Part shown: in pieces, positions 8,598 through 17,625 of the stretch | Layout of the letters: each line of letters opens with the position of its first letter | Numbering within the stretch: the first letter of the stretch is position 1 | Source of the DNA: Alphaproteobacteria bacterium | Lineage (GTDB): Bacteria; Pseudomonadota; Alphaproteobacteria; Sphingomonadales; Sphingomonadaceae | Assembly (NCBI GenBank): GCA_005883305.1 | Contig: VBAC01000001.1 | Location: 2,356,001-2,420,000 of the forward strand | Reading direction: 5' to 3' | Length of the DNA: 64,000 nucleotides | Made by a program: the position numbers and the translations under genes | Notes under the pieces: generated by a model | What the model was told of the DNA's origin: nothing | Database searches by the model: none | What the model saw: the letters and a program-made list of their open reading frames with translations, nothing else

Positions 8598-8642
8598 GGG
8601 CGCTTGCCGGGGACGCGGCGATACCTATAACGGCAAGCGCCC
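8598..8642 (+). promoter_or_regulatory. Promoter embedded in an 11-bp inverted repeat, upstream of the DUF3576 gene
   Basis: CTTGCC at 8603-8608 and TATAAC at 8626-8631 are separated by exactly 17 nt, a strong match to alphaproteobacterial housekeeping promoters. The pair is framed by a perfect 11-bp inverted repeat, GGGCGCTTGCC at 8598-8608 and its complement at 8632-8642. The left arm overlaps the -35 element and the right arm abuts the -10 element, so the repeat could be an operator or form a 5' hairpin. The coding start is 23 bp downstream. Confidence 0.6.
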
Positions 8643-8664
8643 CTTTCGTTTCCAAGGATCCCAT

Positions 8665-9126
8665 ATGGCTCGCCTAATTTCCCTCGGCCTGGCCGCCGTT
8701 GTCGCCGTCTCCCTGCCGGCCTGTTCGTCGCTCGAATTCGGCCGGCCGCGCGGAAGCGCCACGACTTCCGAGCGCAGCGACATCGCCGCCAGCCAGGTGA
8801 CGACGATCGGCGTCAACGCCTATCTCTGGCGCGCCGCGCTCGACACGCTCTCTTTCGCGCCGTTCGCGCAGACCGATTCCAACGGCGGCGTGATCGTCAC
8901 CGACTGGTACGTCAACGCCGAAAACCCCTCCGAGCGGGTCAAGCTGACCGCCGTGATCCTCGACCGCGACCTGCGCGCCGACGCGCTTCGGGTCACCGGG
9001 GCGCGGCAGACGCTGCAGAACGGCCAGTGGATCGACGCTCCGCTGGCCGCGGCGACCGTCCAGCGGATCGAGGAGATCATCCTCACCAGAGCGCGCGACC
9101 TGCGCCGCGCCGCGATCGCGGGCTAG
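8665..9126 (+). CDS. DUF3576-family lipoprotein
   Basis: A 153-residue predicted lipoprotein: the signal segment LAAVVAVSLPACSS ends in a lipobox with Cys at about residue 20. The mature part (NAYLWRAALDTLSFAP, VIVTDWY, RIEEIILTRARDLRRA) matches the DUF3576 family, a small alphaproteobacterial envelope protein of unknown role that is regularly found just upstream of leuS. The start follows AAGGA. Location before leuS-lptE-holA, the last including an LPS-assembly lipoprotein, fits an outer-membrane function but that is inference. Confidence 0.9.
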   Translation: MARLISLGLAAVVAVSLPACSSLEFGRPRGSATTSERSDIAASQVTTIGVNAYLWRAALDTLSFAPFAQTDSNGGVIVTDWYVNAENPSERVKLTAVILDRDLRADALRVTGARQTLQNGQWIDAPLAAATVQRIEEIILTRARDLRRAAIAG

Positions 9127-9148
9127 GCAACCGGAGTAAGCGTTCGCG

Positions 9149-11650
9149 ATGGCATCGCGCTTCAATCCTCTCAAAGCCGATGCCCATTGGCAAAAAGTGT
9201 GGGACGATGCGGGCAGCTTCCGCGCGTCCGACGCGAGCGATCGTCCCAAGGCCTATATCCTGGAGATGTTCCCCTATCCGTCGGGACGCATCCACATGGG
9301 GCACGTCCGCAATTACACGATGGGGGACGTGCTCGCGCGCTATCGGCGAATGAACGGTTTCGAGGTGCTCCACCCGATGGGCTGGGACGCCTTCGGTATG
9401 CCGGCCGAAAATGCGGCGATGGAGCGCAAGGTTCATCCGGGCGAATGGACCTGGTCGAACATCGCGACGATGAAGGCGCAGCTGAAGAGGCTCGGCTTCG
9501 CGCTCGACTGGAGCCGGGAGATCGCGACCTGCGATCCCGCTTATTACGGGCATGAGCAGGCGCTGTTCGTCGATCTGTTCGAGGCGGGGCTCGTCTATCG
9601 CAAGGAAAGCGAGGTCAATTGGGACCCGGTCGATATGACCGTGCTCGCCAACGAACAGGTGATCGACGGACGCGGCTGGCGCTCCGGCGCGCTCGTGGAG
9701 CGGCGCAAATTGAGCCAGTGGTTCCTGAAGATCACCGATTTCGCCGAGGAGCTGCTCGACGGCCTGGCGACGCTCGACCAGTGGCCGGACAAGGTCCGGC
9801 TGATGCAGGAGAATTGGATCGGCAAGAGCCGGGGCATGAAGTTCCGGTTCGCGGTCGAGCCGGCCGAGCGCGGCGCCATCAAGTCGGTCGAGGTGTTCAC
9901 CACCCGGCCCGACACGATCTTCGGCGCCAGCTTCGTCGCCGTCTCGCCCGACCACCCGCTCGCGCAGGAATATGCCGCCCGCTCGCCCGAGGTGGCCGCC
10001 TTCATCGAACGTTGCAAGCAGGGCGGAACGACGGCGGCCGAGCTGGAGACGGCGGAAAAGCTCGGCCTGGAGATCGGCGAGGCCTATCACCCGCTCGATC
10101 CGGATTGGGAGCTGCCGGTCTTCATCGCCAATTTCGTGCTGATGGATTACGGCACCGGAGCCATTTTCGGCGTGCCCGCGCACGACCAGCGCGATTTCGA
10201 ATTCGCGACCAAATACGGCCTGGAGATCCGGCGCGTGGTTGCGGCGAGCGCCGAGCAGGCAGACAAGCCGGTCGTGGGCGAGGCGGAAAGCGGCGACGGC
10301 ATTTTGGTCAACTCGCGCTTCCTGGATGGCAGGACCGTGGAGAGCGCCAAGGCGGCGGTGATCGAGCGCGCCGAGGCCGAGGGCTGGGGCGAGGGAACGA
10401 CGGTCTGGCGGCTGCGCGACTGGGGCGTCTCGCGCCAGCGCTATTGGGGCACGCCGATCCCGATCGTCCACTGCGCGAAATGCGGCGCCGTGCCGGTCCC
10501 GAAGCGGCAGCTTCCGGTCGTGTTGCCCGATGACGTCAGCTTCGACATCCCGGGCAACCCGCTGGAGCGCCACCCGATCTGGGCGAAAGTCGCCTGCCCG
10601 AGCTGCGGCGGCGAGGCTCGGCGAGAGACCGACACGCTCGATACGTTCGTCGATTCCTCCTGGTATTTCATGCGCTTCGCCAGCCAGCCCGAGGACAGGC
10701 CGTTCGACAAGGCCGTCGCCGGGCGCTGGCTTCCGGTCGATCAGTATATCGGGGGCGTCGAGCATGCGATCCTGCATTTGCTCTACGCCCGCTTCTGGAC
10801 GCGCGCTTTGCAGCGGATCGGGATGATCGACGTGGCCGAACCGTTCCGCGGCCTTTTCACCCAGGGCATGGTCACCCACCGCACCTATCAGGACGAGGCC
10901 GGAAACTGGCTTCTGCCCGAGGAAGCCGAGGCGGCGATGCAGGCCGGCAAGGCGGTGACTCCGGGCCGGGTCGAGAAGATGTCTAAGTCCAGGCGCAACA
11001 CGGTCGATCCCGAGCCGATCGTCGACCAATACGGCGCCGACGCGGTGCGCTGGTTCATGCTGTCCGATTCGCCCCCCGAGCGCGACCTCGAATGGAGCGA
11101 GGCGGGGATCGAGGGCGCCTGGCGCTTCATCCAGAGGCTGTGGCGAATTTCCGAAACGCGCGAGGGCGCCGAAGGCGAGGACAAGGCGCTCGATCGCAAG
11201 CTCCACCAGACCATCGCCGCAGTCGGCGCGAACATCGAATCGCTCGCCTTCAACAAGGCGGTCGCCAATATCTACGAGCTCGCCAACGCCATCGAAAAGG
11301 CGCCCCCCAGCGCCTCGCGAACCGGCGCTGCCGAGGCATTGATCCGCCTCGTCGCGCCGATGGTCCCGCATGTGGCCGAAGAGGCCTGGGCGGCGGCCGG
11401 CCGGGTAGGCCTGATCGCCGACGCGCCCTGGCCGAAGGCCGATCCGGCGCTGCTCGTCGAGGACGAGGTGACGATCGCGATCCAGGTCAACGGGAAGCTG
11501 CGCGACACGCTGACCGCCCCCAAGGGCGCGCCGAAGGAGGCGCTCGAGGAGATGGCGCTCGGCTCCGAGAAGGTCGCCAGGATCCTCGAGGGCAAGCCGC
11601 CGCGCAAGGTGATCGTCGTTCCCGACCGGCTGGTGAACCTCGTCGCGTGA
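9149..11650 (+). CDS. leuS: Leucyl-tRNA synthetase
   Basis: Class I aminoacyl-tRNA synthetase that charges tRNA-Leu. The 833-residue protein has HMGH at 49-52 and KMSKS at 610-614, the two ATP-binding signatures. Between them is the CP1 editing domain, including [10 protein letters not shown] and [12 protein letters not shown], which hydrolyses mischarged tRNA. The zinc-binding module is visible as two CxxC pairs near residue 445-490. Full length for bacterial LeuRS. The stop codon overlaps the GTG start of lptE by 4 nt, so leuS-lptE-holA is a coupled operon. A tRNA-Leu(GAG) gene lies in the same window at 40043-40129. Confidence 0.98.
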   Translation: MASRFNPLKADAHWQKVWDDAGSFRASDASDRPKAYILEMFPYPSGRIHMGHVRNYTMGDVLARYRRMNGFEVLHPMGWDAFGMPAENAAMERKVHPGEWTWSNIATMKAQLKRLGFALDWSREIATCDPAYYGHEQALFVDLFEAGLVYRKESEVNWDPVDMTVLANEQVIDGRGWRSGALVERRKLSQWFLKITDFAEELLDGLATLDQWPDKVRLMQENWIGKSRGMKFRFAVEPAERGAIKSVEVFTTRPDTIFGASFVAVSPDHPLAQEYAARSPEVAAFIERCKQGGTTAAELETAEKLGLEIGEAYHPLDPDWELPVFIANFVLMDYGTGAIFGVPAHDQRDFEFATKYGLEIRRVVAASAEQADKPVVGEAESGDGILVNSRFLDGRTVESAKAAVIERAEAEGWGEGTTVWRLRDWGVSRQRYWGTPIPIVHCAKCGAVPVPKRQLPVVLPDDVSFDIPGNPLERHPIWAKVACPSCGGEARRETDTLDTFVDSSWYFMRFASQPEDRPFDKAVAGRWLPVDQYIGGVEHAILHLLYARFWTRALQRIGMIDVAEPFRGLFTQGMVTHRTYQDEAGNWLLPEEAEAAMQAGKAVTPGRVEKMSKSRRNTVDPEPIVDQYGADAVRWFMLSDSPPERDLEWSEAGIEGAWRFIQRLWRISETREGAEGEDKALDRKLHQTIAAVGANIESLAFNKAVANIYELANAIEKAPPSASRTGAAEALIRLVAPMVPHVAEEAWAAAGRVGLIADAPWPKADPALLVEDEVTIAIQVNGKLRDTLTAPKGAPKEALEEMALGSEKVARILEGKPPRKVIVVPDRLVNLVA

Positions 11651-12147
11651 ACGGCCGCGCCGCCCTCGCTCTCCTTTTGCTTGCGCTGGCGGGATGCACG
11701 CTCCGCCCGCTCTACGCGGGCGGCGCTTCCGGCGCCGTCGTCCAGACGTTGCGCGGCGTGCAGGTGGCGCCCATCGCCGGGCGCGGCGGCTGGCTGGTGC
11801 GCACGGCGCTCGAGGACCGGCTCGGGCGCGGCGAAGGCCAACCGGTCTACCGGCTGGAGGTCGAGCTCAGCGACGACATTACCGGCTTCGGCATCCGCTC
11901 CGACAATGCCGTGACCCGCGAGCGGCGAACCTTGCGCGCGCGCTACCGGCTGGTCGAGGCCGAACGCGGGACGGTGGTCCTCGACGCCACCGCGGGCTCG
12001 GACGCCGGCATCGACGTCGTCTCCAGCGAATATGCCACGGTCGCGGCCGAACAGACCGCGCTCGAGCGGCTGTCGGTCGAGATCGCCGACCAGATCGTCG
12101 CCCGGATCGCGCTTTTCGCCCAGCGGGGCGGCGCCGGCGGCCGGTGA
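11647..12147 (+). CDS. lptE: LPS-assembly lipoprotein LptE
   Basis: Outer-membrane lipoprotein that plugs the LptD barrel and helps deliver LPS to the cell surface. The 166-residue product begins with a lipoprotein signal ([18 protein letters not shown]), with the modified Cys near residue 16, followed by the LRPLY segment typical of LptE. The remainder matches the LptE pattern of a long strand-helix domain ([35 protein letters not shown]). Start is GTG overlapping the leuS stop; its own stop overlaps the holA GTG start. The leuS-lptE-holA order is conserved in proteobacteria. Confidence 0.92.
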   Translation: MNGRAALALLLLALAGCTLRPLYAGGASGAVVQTLRGVQVAPIAGRGGWLVRTALEDRLGRGEGQPVYRLEVELSDDITGFGIRSDNAVTRERRTLRARYRLVEAERGTVVLDATAGSDAGIDVVSSEYATVAAEQTALERLSVEIADQIVARIALFAQRGGAGGR

Positions 12148-13166
12148 AGGCGAACGCCGCCCAGATCGCCAAGGCGCTCAAGGCTCCCGCCGAGACCCGC
12201 TTCTTCCTTCTGCACGGGCCGGACGAGGCCGGGAGCCGGGCGATGGTCAAGGCGCTGGCCGCCGCCGTCGGCGCCGATGCCGAGCGGATCGATCTCAGCG
12301 GCGCCGATCTCAGGGCCGATCCGGCGCGATTGGCCGATGAGGCCGCCTCCATCTCGATGTTCGGCGGCGCTCGCTGGATCCTCGTCGAACAGGCCGGCGA
12401 CGAGATCGTCCCGGCGCTGGAGGCGCTGATCGAGGCGCCGGCCGCCGGAAACCCGGTCGCCATCGTCGCCGGCCCGCTCAAGCCCGCCTCGAAGCTGCTC
12501 AAGCTCGCTCTGGCCTCGTCCGATGCGCTGGCCCACGCCTCCTACGTCCCCGACGGGGAGCATGCGTGGAAGCTGGTTCCGGAGCTCGCCCGCGTCCAGG
12601 GCCTGACCGTGCGCGCCGACGTCGCCCAGCGCATCTTCGATTCGAGCGGCGGCAACCGCGCGATCGCCGAGCAGGAGCTCGCCAAGTTCGCGCTCTATCT
12701 CGACGCCTCGCCGGCGGCTCCCGCCACGCTCGACCACGACATCATCGACGCACTCGGCGCCGCCGCGGACGAGGGCGACCTCGGACGGCTGGCCGACAGC
12801 GCGATCGGCGGCGACGCGGCGGCGTTGGAGAGCGAGCTTGCGCGGCTGCACACTATGGGGATGGAGGGCGTCACGCTGATCCGCGCCTTGCTCCGAAGAA
12901 TGGCGCTGCTGGCGCGCCTCCGGGCCGAAGTCGATTCCGGCCGAAGCCCGGGCGCAGTCATGGCGTCATCGGGCAAGTCGATCTTTTTCAAGGAGAAGGA
13001 CCGGATCGAGGCGCAGCTCAGGCGCTGGCCCTCCGATCTTCTGGCCAAGGCGATCGCCCGCCTCGCCGAGGCCGAGCGGCAGGTGAAGAGCTCCGGCGGA
13101 GTCGGCCCGATCGCCGCCGACGTGGAATTGTTCGCCGTCTGCCGACAGGCGGCTCGGCTGCGGTAG
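12144..13166 (+). CDS. holA: DNA polymerase III delta subunit
   Basis: Clamp-loader subunit that opens the beta sliding clamp. The 340-residue protein has the N-terminal FFLLHGPDEAGSRAMVKAL segment (a degenerate P-loop region of the AAA+ domain), the middle SFGG-type sequence SMFGGARWILVEQAGDE that contacts the clamp, and a C-terminal collar domain. Start is GTG, overlapping the lptE stop. The terminal TAG codon (13164-13166) lies within the end of an adjacent MITE-like repeat, which may therefore have supplied the present stop. Confidence 0.92.
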   Translation: MKANAAQIAKALKAPAETRFFLLHGPDEAGSRAMVKALAAAVGADAERIDLSGADLRADPARLADEAASISMFGGARWILVEQAGDEIVPALEALIEAPAAGNPVAIVAGPLKPASKLLKLALASSDALAHASYVPDGEHAWKLVPELARVQGLTVRADVAQRIFDSSGGNRAIAEQELAKFALYLDASPAAPATLDHDIIDALGAAADEGDLGRLADSAIGGDAAALESELARLHTMGMEGVTLIRALLRRMALLARLRAEVDSGRSPGAVMASSGKSIFFKEKDRIEAQLRRWPSDLLAKAIARLAEAERQVKSSGGVGPIAADVELFAVCRQAARLR

Positions 13167-13415
13167 AGCCCGTACTCAATTGGCCCGGGCGGTTTTCGTT
13201 TGATTCACAGAGTCATCCCGGCGAAGGCGCACCCCGCAAAGTAGTACTTTGCGGGGACCCCGAAGGCCGGGACCCATGAACACGGTCTTCGAGGTGAAGC
13301 GCGATCGCCGCCGGGAGCCTCTCGACCACTTCGGTTCATGGGCCCCGGCTTTCGCCGGGGTGACTCCCCCTGAGTTGCAGCGACACCCGACTTCCTGATT
13401 GAGTCCGGATCCTAG
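13163..13415. repeat. MITE-like palindromic element, copy 1, with nested 25-bp palindrome
   Basis: A 253-bp non-coding element between holA and parB. Read in reverse complement, it aligns along its whole length with 32265-32474: shared ends, shared GTCATCCCGGCGAA palindrome arms and shared spacer. It begins at the holA stop TAG and ends in CTAG. Relative to the other copy it has about 40 extra bp inside one arm, including a perfect palindrome at 13232-13256 with 12-bp arms (CCCCGCAAAGTA) around a single G. No reading frame of note and no transposase, so it would have moved in trans. Confidence 0.85.
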
Positions 13416-13449
13416 TTCCGCCGGGCCACGTGCCCCGCACGCGCCCCGA

Positions 13450-14343
13450 CTAAAACTTGTCGCCGGAAAGCCGCTGGCAGATCATGTCGAGCTGGTCGAG
13501 GCTCGAATAGGCGAGCGCGACTATGCCTCCCTGCGGGCTGTGCCGGATCGCGACCTTGAGGCCGAGCATGTCGCCGAGCTGCCGCTCTAGCGCGGCAATG
13601 TCGGTGTCGCTGCCCTTATATTCGATCGGCGCTTGGCGCGGCTTCTTCGCCTTGCCGGCGCGGGCCAGCTTCTCCGCCTCGCGCACGGAAAGGCCGCGGC
13701 GCACGATCTCTTCGGCCAGGGCCTCGGGATTCTTGGCGGTGATCAGTGCGCGCGCATGGCCCATGCTCAGCTGCCCGGTGCCGACCATGATCTGCACGCT
13801 GGCAGGAAGATCGAGCAATCTCAACAGGTTGGCGACATGGCTGCGCGACTTGTGGACGATCCGGCCGAGCTCTTCCTGGGTGTGCCCGTAATCCGCGACC
13901 AGCCGCTGATAGGCCTGTGCCTCCTCGATCGCGTTGAGGTCCTGGCGCTGGATATTCTCGATCAGCGCGATCTCGAGCGTTTCTTCGTCCGAGAAGTCCC
14001 GGACGATCGCCGGAAGCTCGTGCAGCTGCGCCCGCTGGGCGGCCCGCCAGCGGCGTTCGCCGGCGACGATCTGGAAGCGGTGGCCGTGCGGGCGGACGAC
14101 GATCGGCTGGATCACGCCGCGGGCCTGGATCGATTCGGCGAGCTCGGCGAGCGCCTCTTCCTGGAAGATTCGCCGCGGCTGGCCCGGGTGCGGCTCGATG
14201 CTCGCCACCGGGATCATCTGCACCGAACCCTGCGCATTCTCGCCGCCGCGCACGGGCGCCTCCACGGCGACCTCCCCGAGCAGCGAAGAGAGGCCGCGCC
14301 CGAGGCCCGAGGGGCGCTTTCTCGCAGGCAGGGGGTCGCTCAT
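13450..14343 (-). CDS. parB: Chromosome-partitioning protein ParB
   Basis: CTPase clamp that loads at parS and spreads along DNA to build the centromere complex. The 297-residue protein has the N-terminal ParB/Srx domain with the arginine-rich box GERRWRAAQRA near residue 97, followed by the helix-turn-helix (TQEELGRIVHKSRSHVANLLRL) that recognises parS, and a C-terminal dimerisation segment ending in the LDQLDMICQRL helix. Its start overlaps the parA stop (ATGA). Two parS sites lie 1.4 and 3.3 kb away. This is a chromosomal system by neighbourhood, not a plasmid remnant. Confidence 0.96.
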   Translation of the reverse strand: MSDPLPARKRPSGLGRGLSSLLGEVAVEAPVRGGENAQGSVQMIPVASIEPHPGQPRRIFQEEALAELAESIQARGVIQPIVVRPHGHRFQIVAGERRWRAAQRAQLHELPAIVRDFSDEETLEIALIENIQRQDLNAIEEAQAYQRLVADYGHTQEELGRIVHKSRSHVANLLRLLDLPASVQIMVGTGQLSMGHARALITAKNPEALAEEIVRRGLSVREAEKLARAGKAKKPRQAPIEYKGSDTDIAALERQLGDMLGLKVAIRHSPQGGIVALAYSSLDQLDMICQRLSGDKF

Positions 14344-15125
14344 GCCGCTTCCTTCTCCTTCTTGGGCAGGCGGGCGATCAGTTCGCGGGCCAGCGCCATA
14401 TAGGCTTCGGAGCCCGGGCAGCGATGATCGTAGATCAGCGCGGGCACGCCATGGCTCGGCGCTTCGGAGAGCCGGACGTTGCGCGGGATGACCGTGTCGA
14501 ACACCACCTTGCCGAGACAGGCCCGAACGTCCTCCGCCACCTGTGAGGAAAGGTTGTTGCGCTTGTCGTACATGGTCAGCGCCACTCCAAGGATCGAGAG
14601 CTCCGGATTGAACCGTGCGCGGATCCGCTCGACCGTCTGCAGCAACTGGCTAAGCCCTTCGAGCGCGAAGAATTCGGCCTGGAGCGGGACGAGGATCGAA
14701 TTGGCGGCGATCAGGGCGTTGACCGTGAGAAGGCCGAGCGACGGCGGGCAATCGATCAGGCATACATCCCAGCGCAGGTCGGCCGAGCCGTCCAGCGCGG
14801 TGTCCAAACGGTGGGTTCTTCCTTGTAATTCAATGAGTTCGATCTCCGCGCCGGAAAGATCGACGGTTGCCGGGATGACGTCCAGACGGGGGATCGAGGT
14901 CGGCACGACCGCCTGCTCGATCGTGCACCGCCCGGTAAGCAATTCGTAGCTCGAGCTGCCGCGCTCGGCTTGGCCGATGCCCATGCCGGTGGAAGCGTTG
15001 CCCTGCGGATCGAGATCGATCAGCAGCACTCGGCTTCCCGTCGCTGCCAGCGCAGTCGCGAGGTTGATCGCCGTGGTGGTCTTCCCCACGCCGCCCTTCT
15101 GATTGGCAACCGCGATCCGGATCAC
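14340..15125 (-). CDS. parA: Chromosome-partitioning ATPase ParA
   Basis: Deviant-Walker ATPase whose nucleoid gradient pulls ParB-parS complexes to the pole. The 261-residue protein begins [18 protein letters not shown]10 is the signature lysine and K15 the Walker lysine. Other motifs are DLDPQGNASTGMG and VCLIDCPPSLGLLT. The start is GTG at 15123-15125, overlapping the rsmG stop, and the stop overlaps the parB start, so rsmG-parA-parB is one transcript. It lacks the N-terminal extension of plasmid type Ia ParA proteins. Confidence 0.97.
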   Translation of the reverse strand: MIRIAVANQKGGVGKTTTAINLATALAATGSRVLLIDLDPQGNASTGMGIGQAERGSSSYELLTGRCTIEQAVVPTSIPRLDVIPATVDLSGAEIELIELQGRTHRLDTALDGSADLRWDVCLIDCPPSLGLLTVNALIAANSILVPLQAEFFALEGLSQLLQTVERIRARFNPELSILGVALTMYDKRNNLSSQVAEDVRACLGKVVFDTVIPRNVRLSEAPSHGVPALIYDHRCPGSEAYMALARELIARLPKKEKEAA

Positions 15126-15763
15126 TTGGGCTTCTTCCTTCCAGCCTTGCGCCGAACGCCCTCGGCAATGATGATCTGCGCGTCGGCATCGGTCACGCTC
15201 GGTTCGAGCCGGAAGCTACCCTGCCACGACGGATCGAGCGCCGCCAGTTCGGACTCGGCGTTTATGCCCTTTGGAAGCAGCCAGATGCTCTTATTTGTGG
15301 AAAATCCTGTGCCCAACTCGAGCAGGCGGCCCAGCGGCGCGAAGGCGCGAGCGCTGATGACGTCGAACGGACGGGGCGCAATGCGTTCCGCCTTCGCCGC
15401 GACCACCTCGACTCGGACGCCCAGCGCTTCGGCGGTTCGGCTCAGGAATCCGGCGCGAAGCCGGCGTTCCTCCACCAAGGTGACGGGTCCTTGATGCAGC
15501 AGGGCGGCAATCATGCCCGGAAAGCCCGCCCCGGTGCCCAAATCGAGCCAGGTCGAATCCCGGGCGGGAACGAATCGCAGCAACTGCGCCGAGTCCGCTA
15601 TGTGCCGAAGCCACATATGGCCAACGCTGGCTCGGGCAACGAGGTTCTGGCGCTCATTTTCCTCCCGCACGAGCGCCGCGAACCGGTCGAGGCGCGCCAT
15701 TGTTTCACGTGGAACATCCAACGCCGATTCGACCCAGGCGCGAGCCTCTTCTTCGCTCTTCAT
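15122..15763 (-). CDS. rsmG: 16S rRNA (guanine527-N7)-methyltransferase RsmG
   Basis: Methylates G527 of 16S rRNA; loss gives low-level streptomycin resistance in many bacteria. The 213-residue protein contains the SAM-binding motif [13 protein letters not shown] near residue 78 and the RSRA-like stretch ISARAFAPL further on. Residues about 17-21 read VPRET, encoded by a parS site (15701-15716), a recurrent feature of rsmG (gidB) genes next to parAB. Start ATG overlaps the mnmG stop. Confidence 0.95.
   Translation of the reverse strand: MKSEEEARAWVESALDVPRETMARLDRFAALVREENERQNLVARASVGHMWLRHIADSAQLLRFVPARDSTWLDLGTGAGFPGMIAALLHQGPVTLVEERRLRAGFLSRTAEALGVRVEVVAAKAERIAPRPFDVISARAFAPLGRLLELGTGFSTNKSIWLLPKGINAESELAALDPSWQGSFRLEPSVTDADAQIIIAEGVRRKAGRKKPK
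15701..15716. other. parS: parS site inside rsmG
   Basis: TGTTTCACGTGGAACA matches the 16-bp bacterial parS consensus, which is nearly palindromic around CACGTG; one base differs between the half-sites. It lies in the 5' coding part of rsmG, where it encodes VPRET. With parAB adjacent and a second site 1.9 kb away, it is very likely a genuine ParB-binding centromere site. Confidence 0.93.
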
Positions 15764-17562
15764 GCAGCCCGACGCCGTGCATGGACCAATATCGCCGCCA
15801 GGGCCGCAGGCGTGACCCCGCGGACGCGCGAAGCCGCCCCAAGAGTGCTCGGCCGCGCGGCGGAAAGCCGCTCGACCATCTCATTGGAAAGGCCGGGTAA
15901 GGCCGAATAGTCCAGCTGGGCAGGCAGGCACACCGCATCGTCCGCCCGCACCCGGTCGATCTCGGCCTGCTGGCGCGCGACATAGGGCGCGTAGCGATGG
16001 TCCTGAATCGCTTCCTCCAGGAGCTGCGGCGGCACTCCGGCGAGCTCCGGCTCTACAGCGATCAGCGTCTCGGCGCCGGTCTCGGGAGAACGCAGCCTGT
16101 CCGCAAGGCGGCCGTTCTCGCGGCTGCGGCAAAGAATATTTTCGACGCGCGTGCGCGCGGCGCGCCACTCATCGAAATGCCTCCTGCGCGTCTGGGAGAC
16201 GCAACCGGCGGCGATCGCCTTGGGAGTCAGCCTGGCGGGGGCATTGTCGGCGCGGAGGCGCAGCCGGTATTCGGCGCGGGCGGTGAGCATCCGATAAGGT
16301 TCGGTGACGCCCTGCAATACGAGATCGTCGACCATCACGCCGATGTAGGAATCCTCGCGATCGAACAGCACCGCCGGACGATCGCCTGCCCGGGCGGCGG
16401 CGTTGAGACCGGCCACCAGCCCCTGGGCCGCGGCCTCCTCGTAGCCGGTGGTGCCGTTGATCTGGCCCGCGAGATAGAGACCGTCCACGTCGCGCACGGA
16501 AAGGTCGGGCCCCAGAATGCGCGGGTCGACATAGTCATATTCGACCGCGTAGCCCGCCTGCAGGATCTCGGCCTGCTCCAGACCCGCCATCGTTCGGACC
16601 ATGGCCAGTTGCACATCCTCGGGCAGCGAGGTCGAAATGCCGTTTGGGTAGATGGCCGGATCGTCCAGCCCCTCCGGCTCCAGAAAGACTTGGTGGCCGT
16701 CGCGATCGGCGAAGCGGTGAACCTTATCCTCGATCGACGGGCAGTAGCGCGGGCCGACGCCACTAATCTCGCCGGCGAAGAGCGGAGAGCGATCGAGATT
16801 GGCGCGGATGATGTCGTGGGTCCGGCTGTTGGTGCGGGTGATCGCGCAAAACAGCTGAGGGAGAACGCGCCCTTCGCTCACCGGGGACATCGTCCAACTC
16901 TCGCGGTCCGAGTCCTGCCGCTCTAGGCCCGACCAGTCGATCGTCCGGCCGTCGAGGCGAGGCGGGGTCCCGGTCTTCAGCCGGGCGAGCGGCAGGCCGA
17001 GCGCCCGAAGCTGCCCCGCCAGCGCGGTCGCCGCGCGCTCGCCGACGCGTCCTCCCGCGCGCGCGGACATTCCGAAATGGAGCTTGCCGCCGAGGAAAGT
17101 GCCGGTCGCCAGAACGACCGCTCGCGCGGAAAGACTTCGGCCGTTGGCCAGCGCGAGGCCCTCGACCCGCCGTCCGCGAAGCTGAAGCGCGGCGGCCTCT
17201 CCCTCGACGATCGTCAGGCCGTCCTGGGCATCGAGCAGAGCGTGGATCGCCTCCTTGTAGCGCTTGCGGTCGGCCTGGACTCGCGGACCGCGCACGGCCG
17301 CGCCCTTGCTGGCGTTGAGCATCCGATAGTGGATTGCCGCCTGATCGGAGGCGCGGGCGATCAGCCCGTCGAACGCGTCAACCTCGCGGATCAGATGGCC
17401 CTTGCCGAGGCCGCCCATTGCCGGGTTGCACGACATGGCGCCGATCTGCGAGCGGCTGAAGCTGACCAGCCCGACCGACGCGCCCATCCGGGCCGCCGCG
17501 GCCGCAGCCTCGGTGCCGGCATGGCCTCCGCCGACGACGATGATGTCGAAATCGCACTTCAC
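15760..17562 (-). CDS. mnmG: tRNA uridine-5-carboxymethylaminomethyl synthase subunit MnmG (GidA)
   Basis: FAD enzyme that, with MnmE, installs the cmnm5 group on wobble U34 of several tRNAs. The 600-residue protein has GGGHAG at residues 11-16 for FAD, the [17 protein letters not shown] region, [11 protein letters not shown], and the C-terminal [20 protein letters not shown] helix bundle that binds tRNA and MnmE. The catalytic cysteine in SCNPAMGG is present. Start is GTG at 17560-17562. Partner mnmE lies just upstream on the same strand, separated by 63 bp that hold a parS site. Confidence 0.97.
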   Translation of the reverse strand: MKCDFDIIVVGGGHAGTEAAAAAARMGASVGLVSFSRSQIGAMSCNPAMGGLGKGHLIREVDAFDGLIARASDQAAIHYRMLNASKGAAVRGPRVQADRKRYKEAIHALLDAQDGLTIVEGEAAALQLRGRRVEGLALANGRSLSARAVVLATGTFLGGKLHFGMSARAGGRVGERAATALAGQLRALGLPLARLKTGTPPRLDGRTIDWSGLERQDSDRESWTMSPVSEGRVLPQLFCAITRTNSRTHDIIRANLDRSPLFAGEISGVGPRYCPSIEDKVHRFADRDGHQVFLEPEGLDDPAIYPNGISTSLPEDVQLAMVRTMAGLEQAEILQAGYAVEYDYVDPRILGPDLSVRDVDGLYLAGQINGTTGYEEAAAQGLVAGLNAAARAGDRPAVLFDREDSYIGVMVDDLVLQGVTEPYRMLTARAEYRLRLRADNAPARLTPKAIAAGCVSQTRRRHFDEWRAARTRVENILCRSRENGRLADRLRSPETGAETLIAVEPELAGVPPQLLEEAIQDHRYAPYVARQQAEIDRVRADDAVCLPAQLDYSALPGLSNEMVERLSAARPSTLGAASRVRGVTPAALAAILVHARRRAA

Positions 17563-17608
17563 GACCGCGCCTTAAAAGAAATTGCCGGCGCGATCCACCG
17601 CCTGTCGA

Positions 17609-17624
17609 TGTTCCACGTGGAACA
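17609..17624. other. parS: parS site between mnmG and mnmE
   Basis: TGTTCCACGTGGAACA is a perfect 16-bp palindrome and an exact match to the strongest bacterial parS form. It lies in the short gap between mnmE and mnmG, 1.9 kb from the second site and about 7.5 kb from the predicted origin. Confidence 0.95.
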
Positions 17625-17625
17625 T

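Noticed and set aside
9083-11371. 762-codon frame on the minus strand opposite leuS
   Set aside because: Composition is shadow-like and leuS motifs on the plus strand are complete.
13450-15125. ParAB considered as a plasmid or mobile-element partition system
   Set aside because: ParA is the chromosomal type without N-terminal extension, and rsmG, mnmG, mnmE and parS sites show the standard chromosomal locus.
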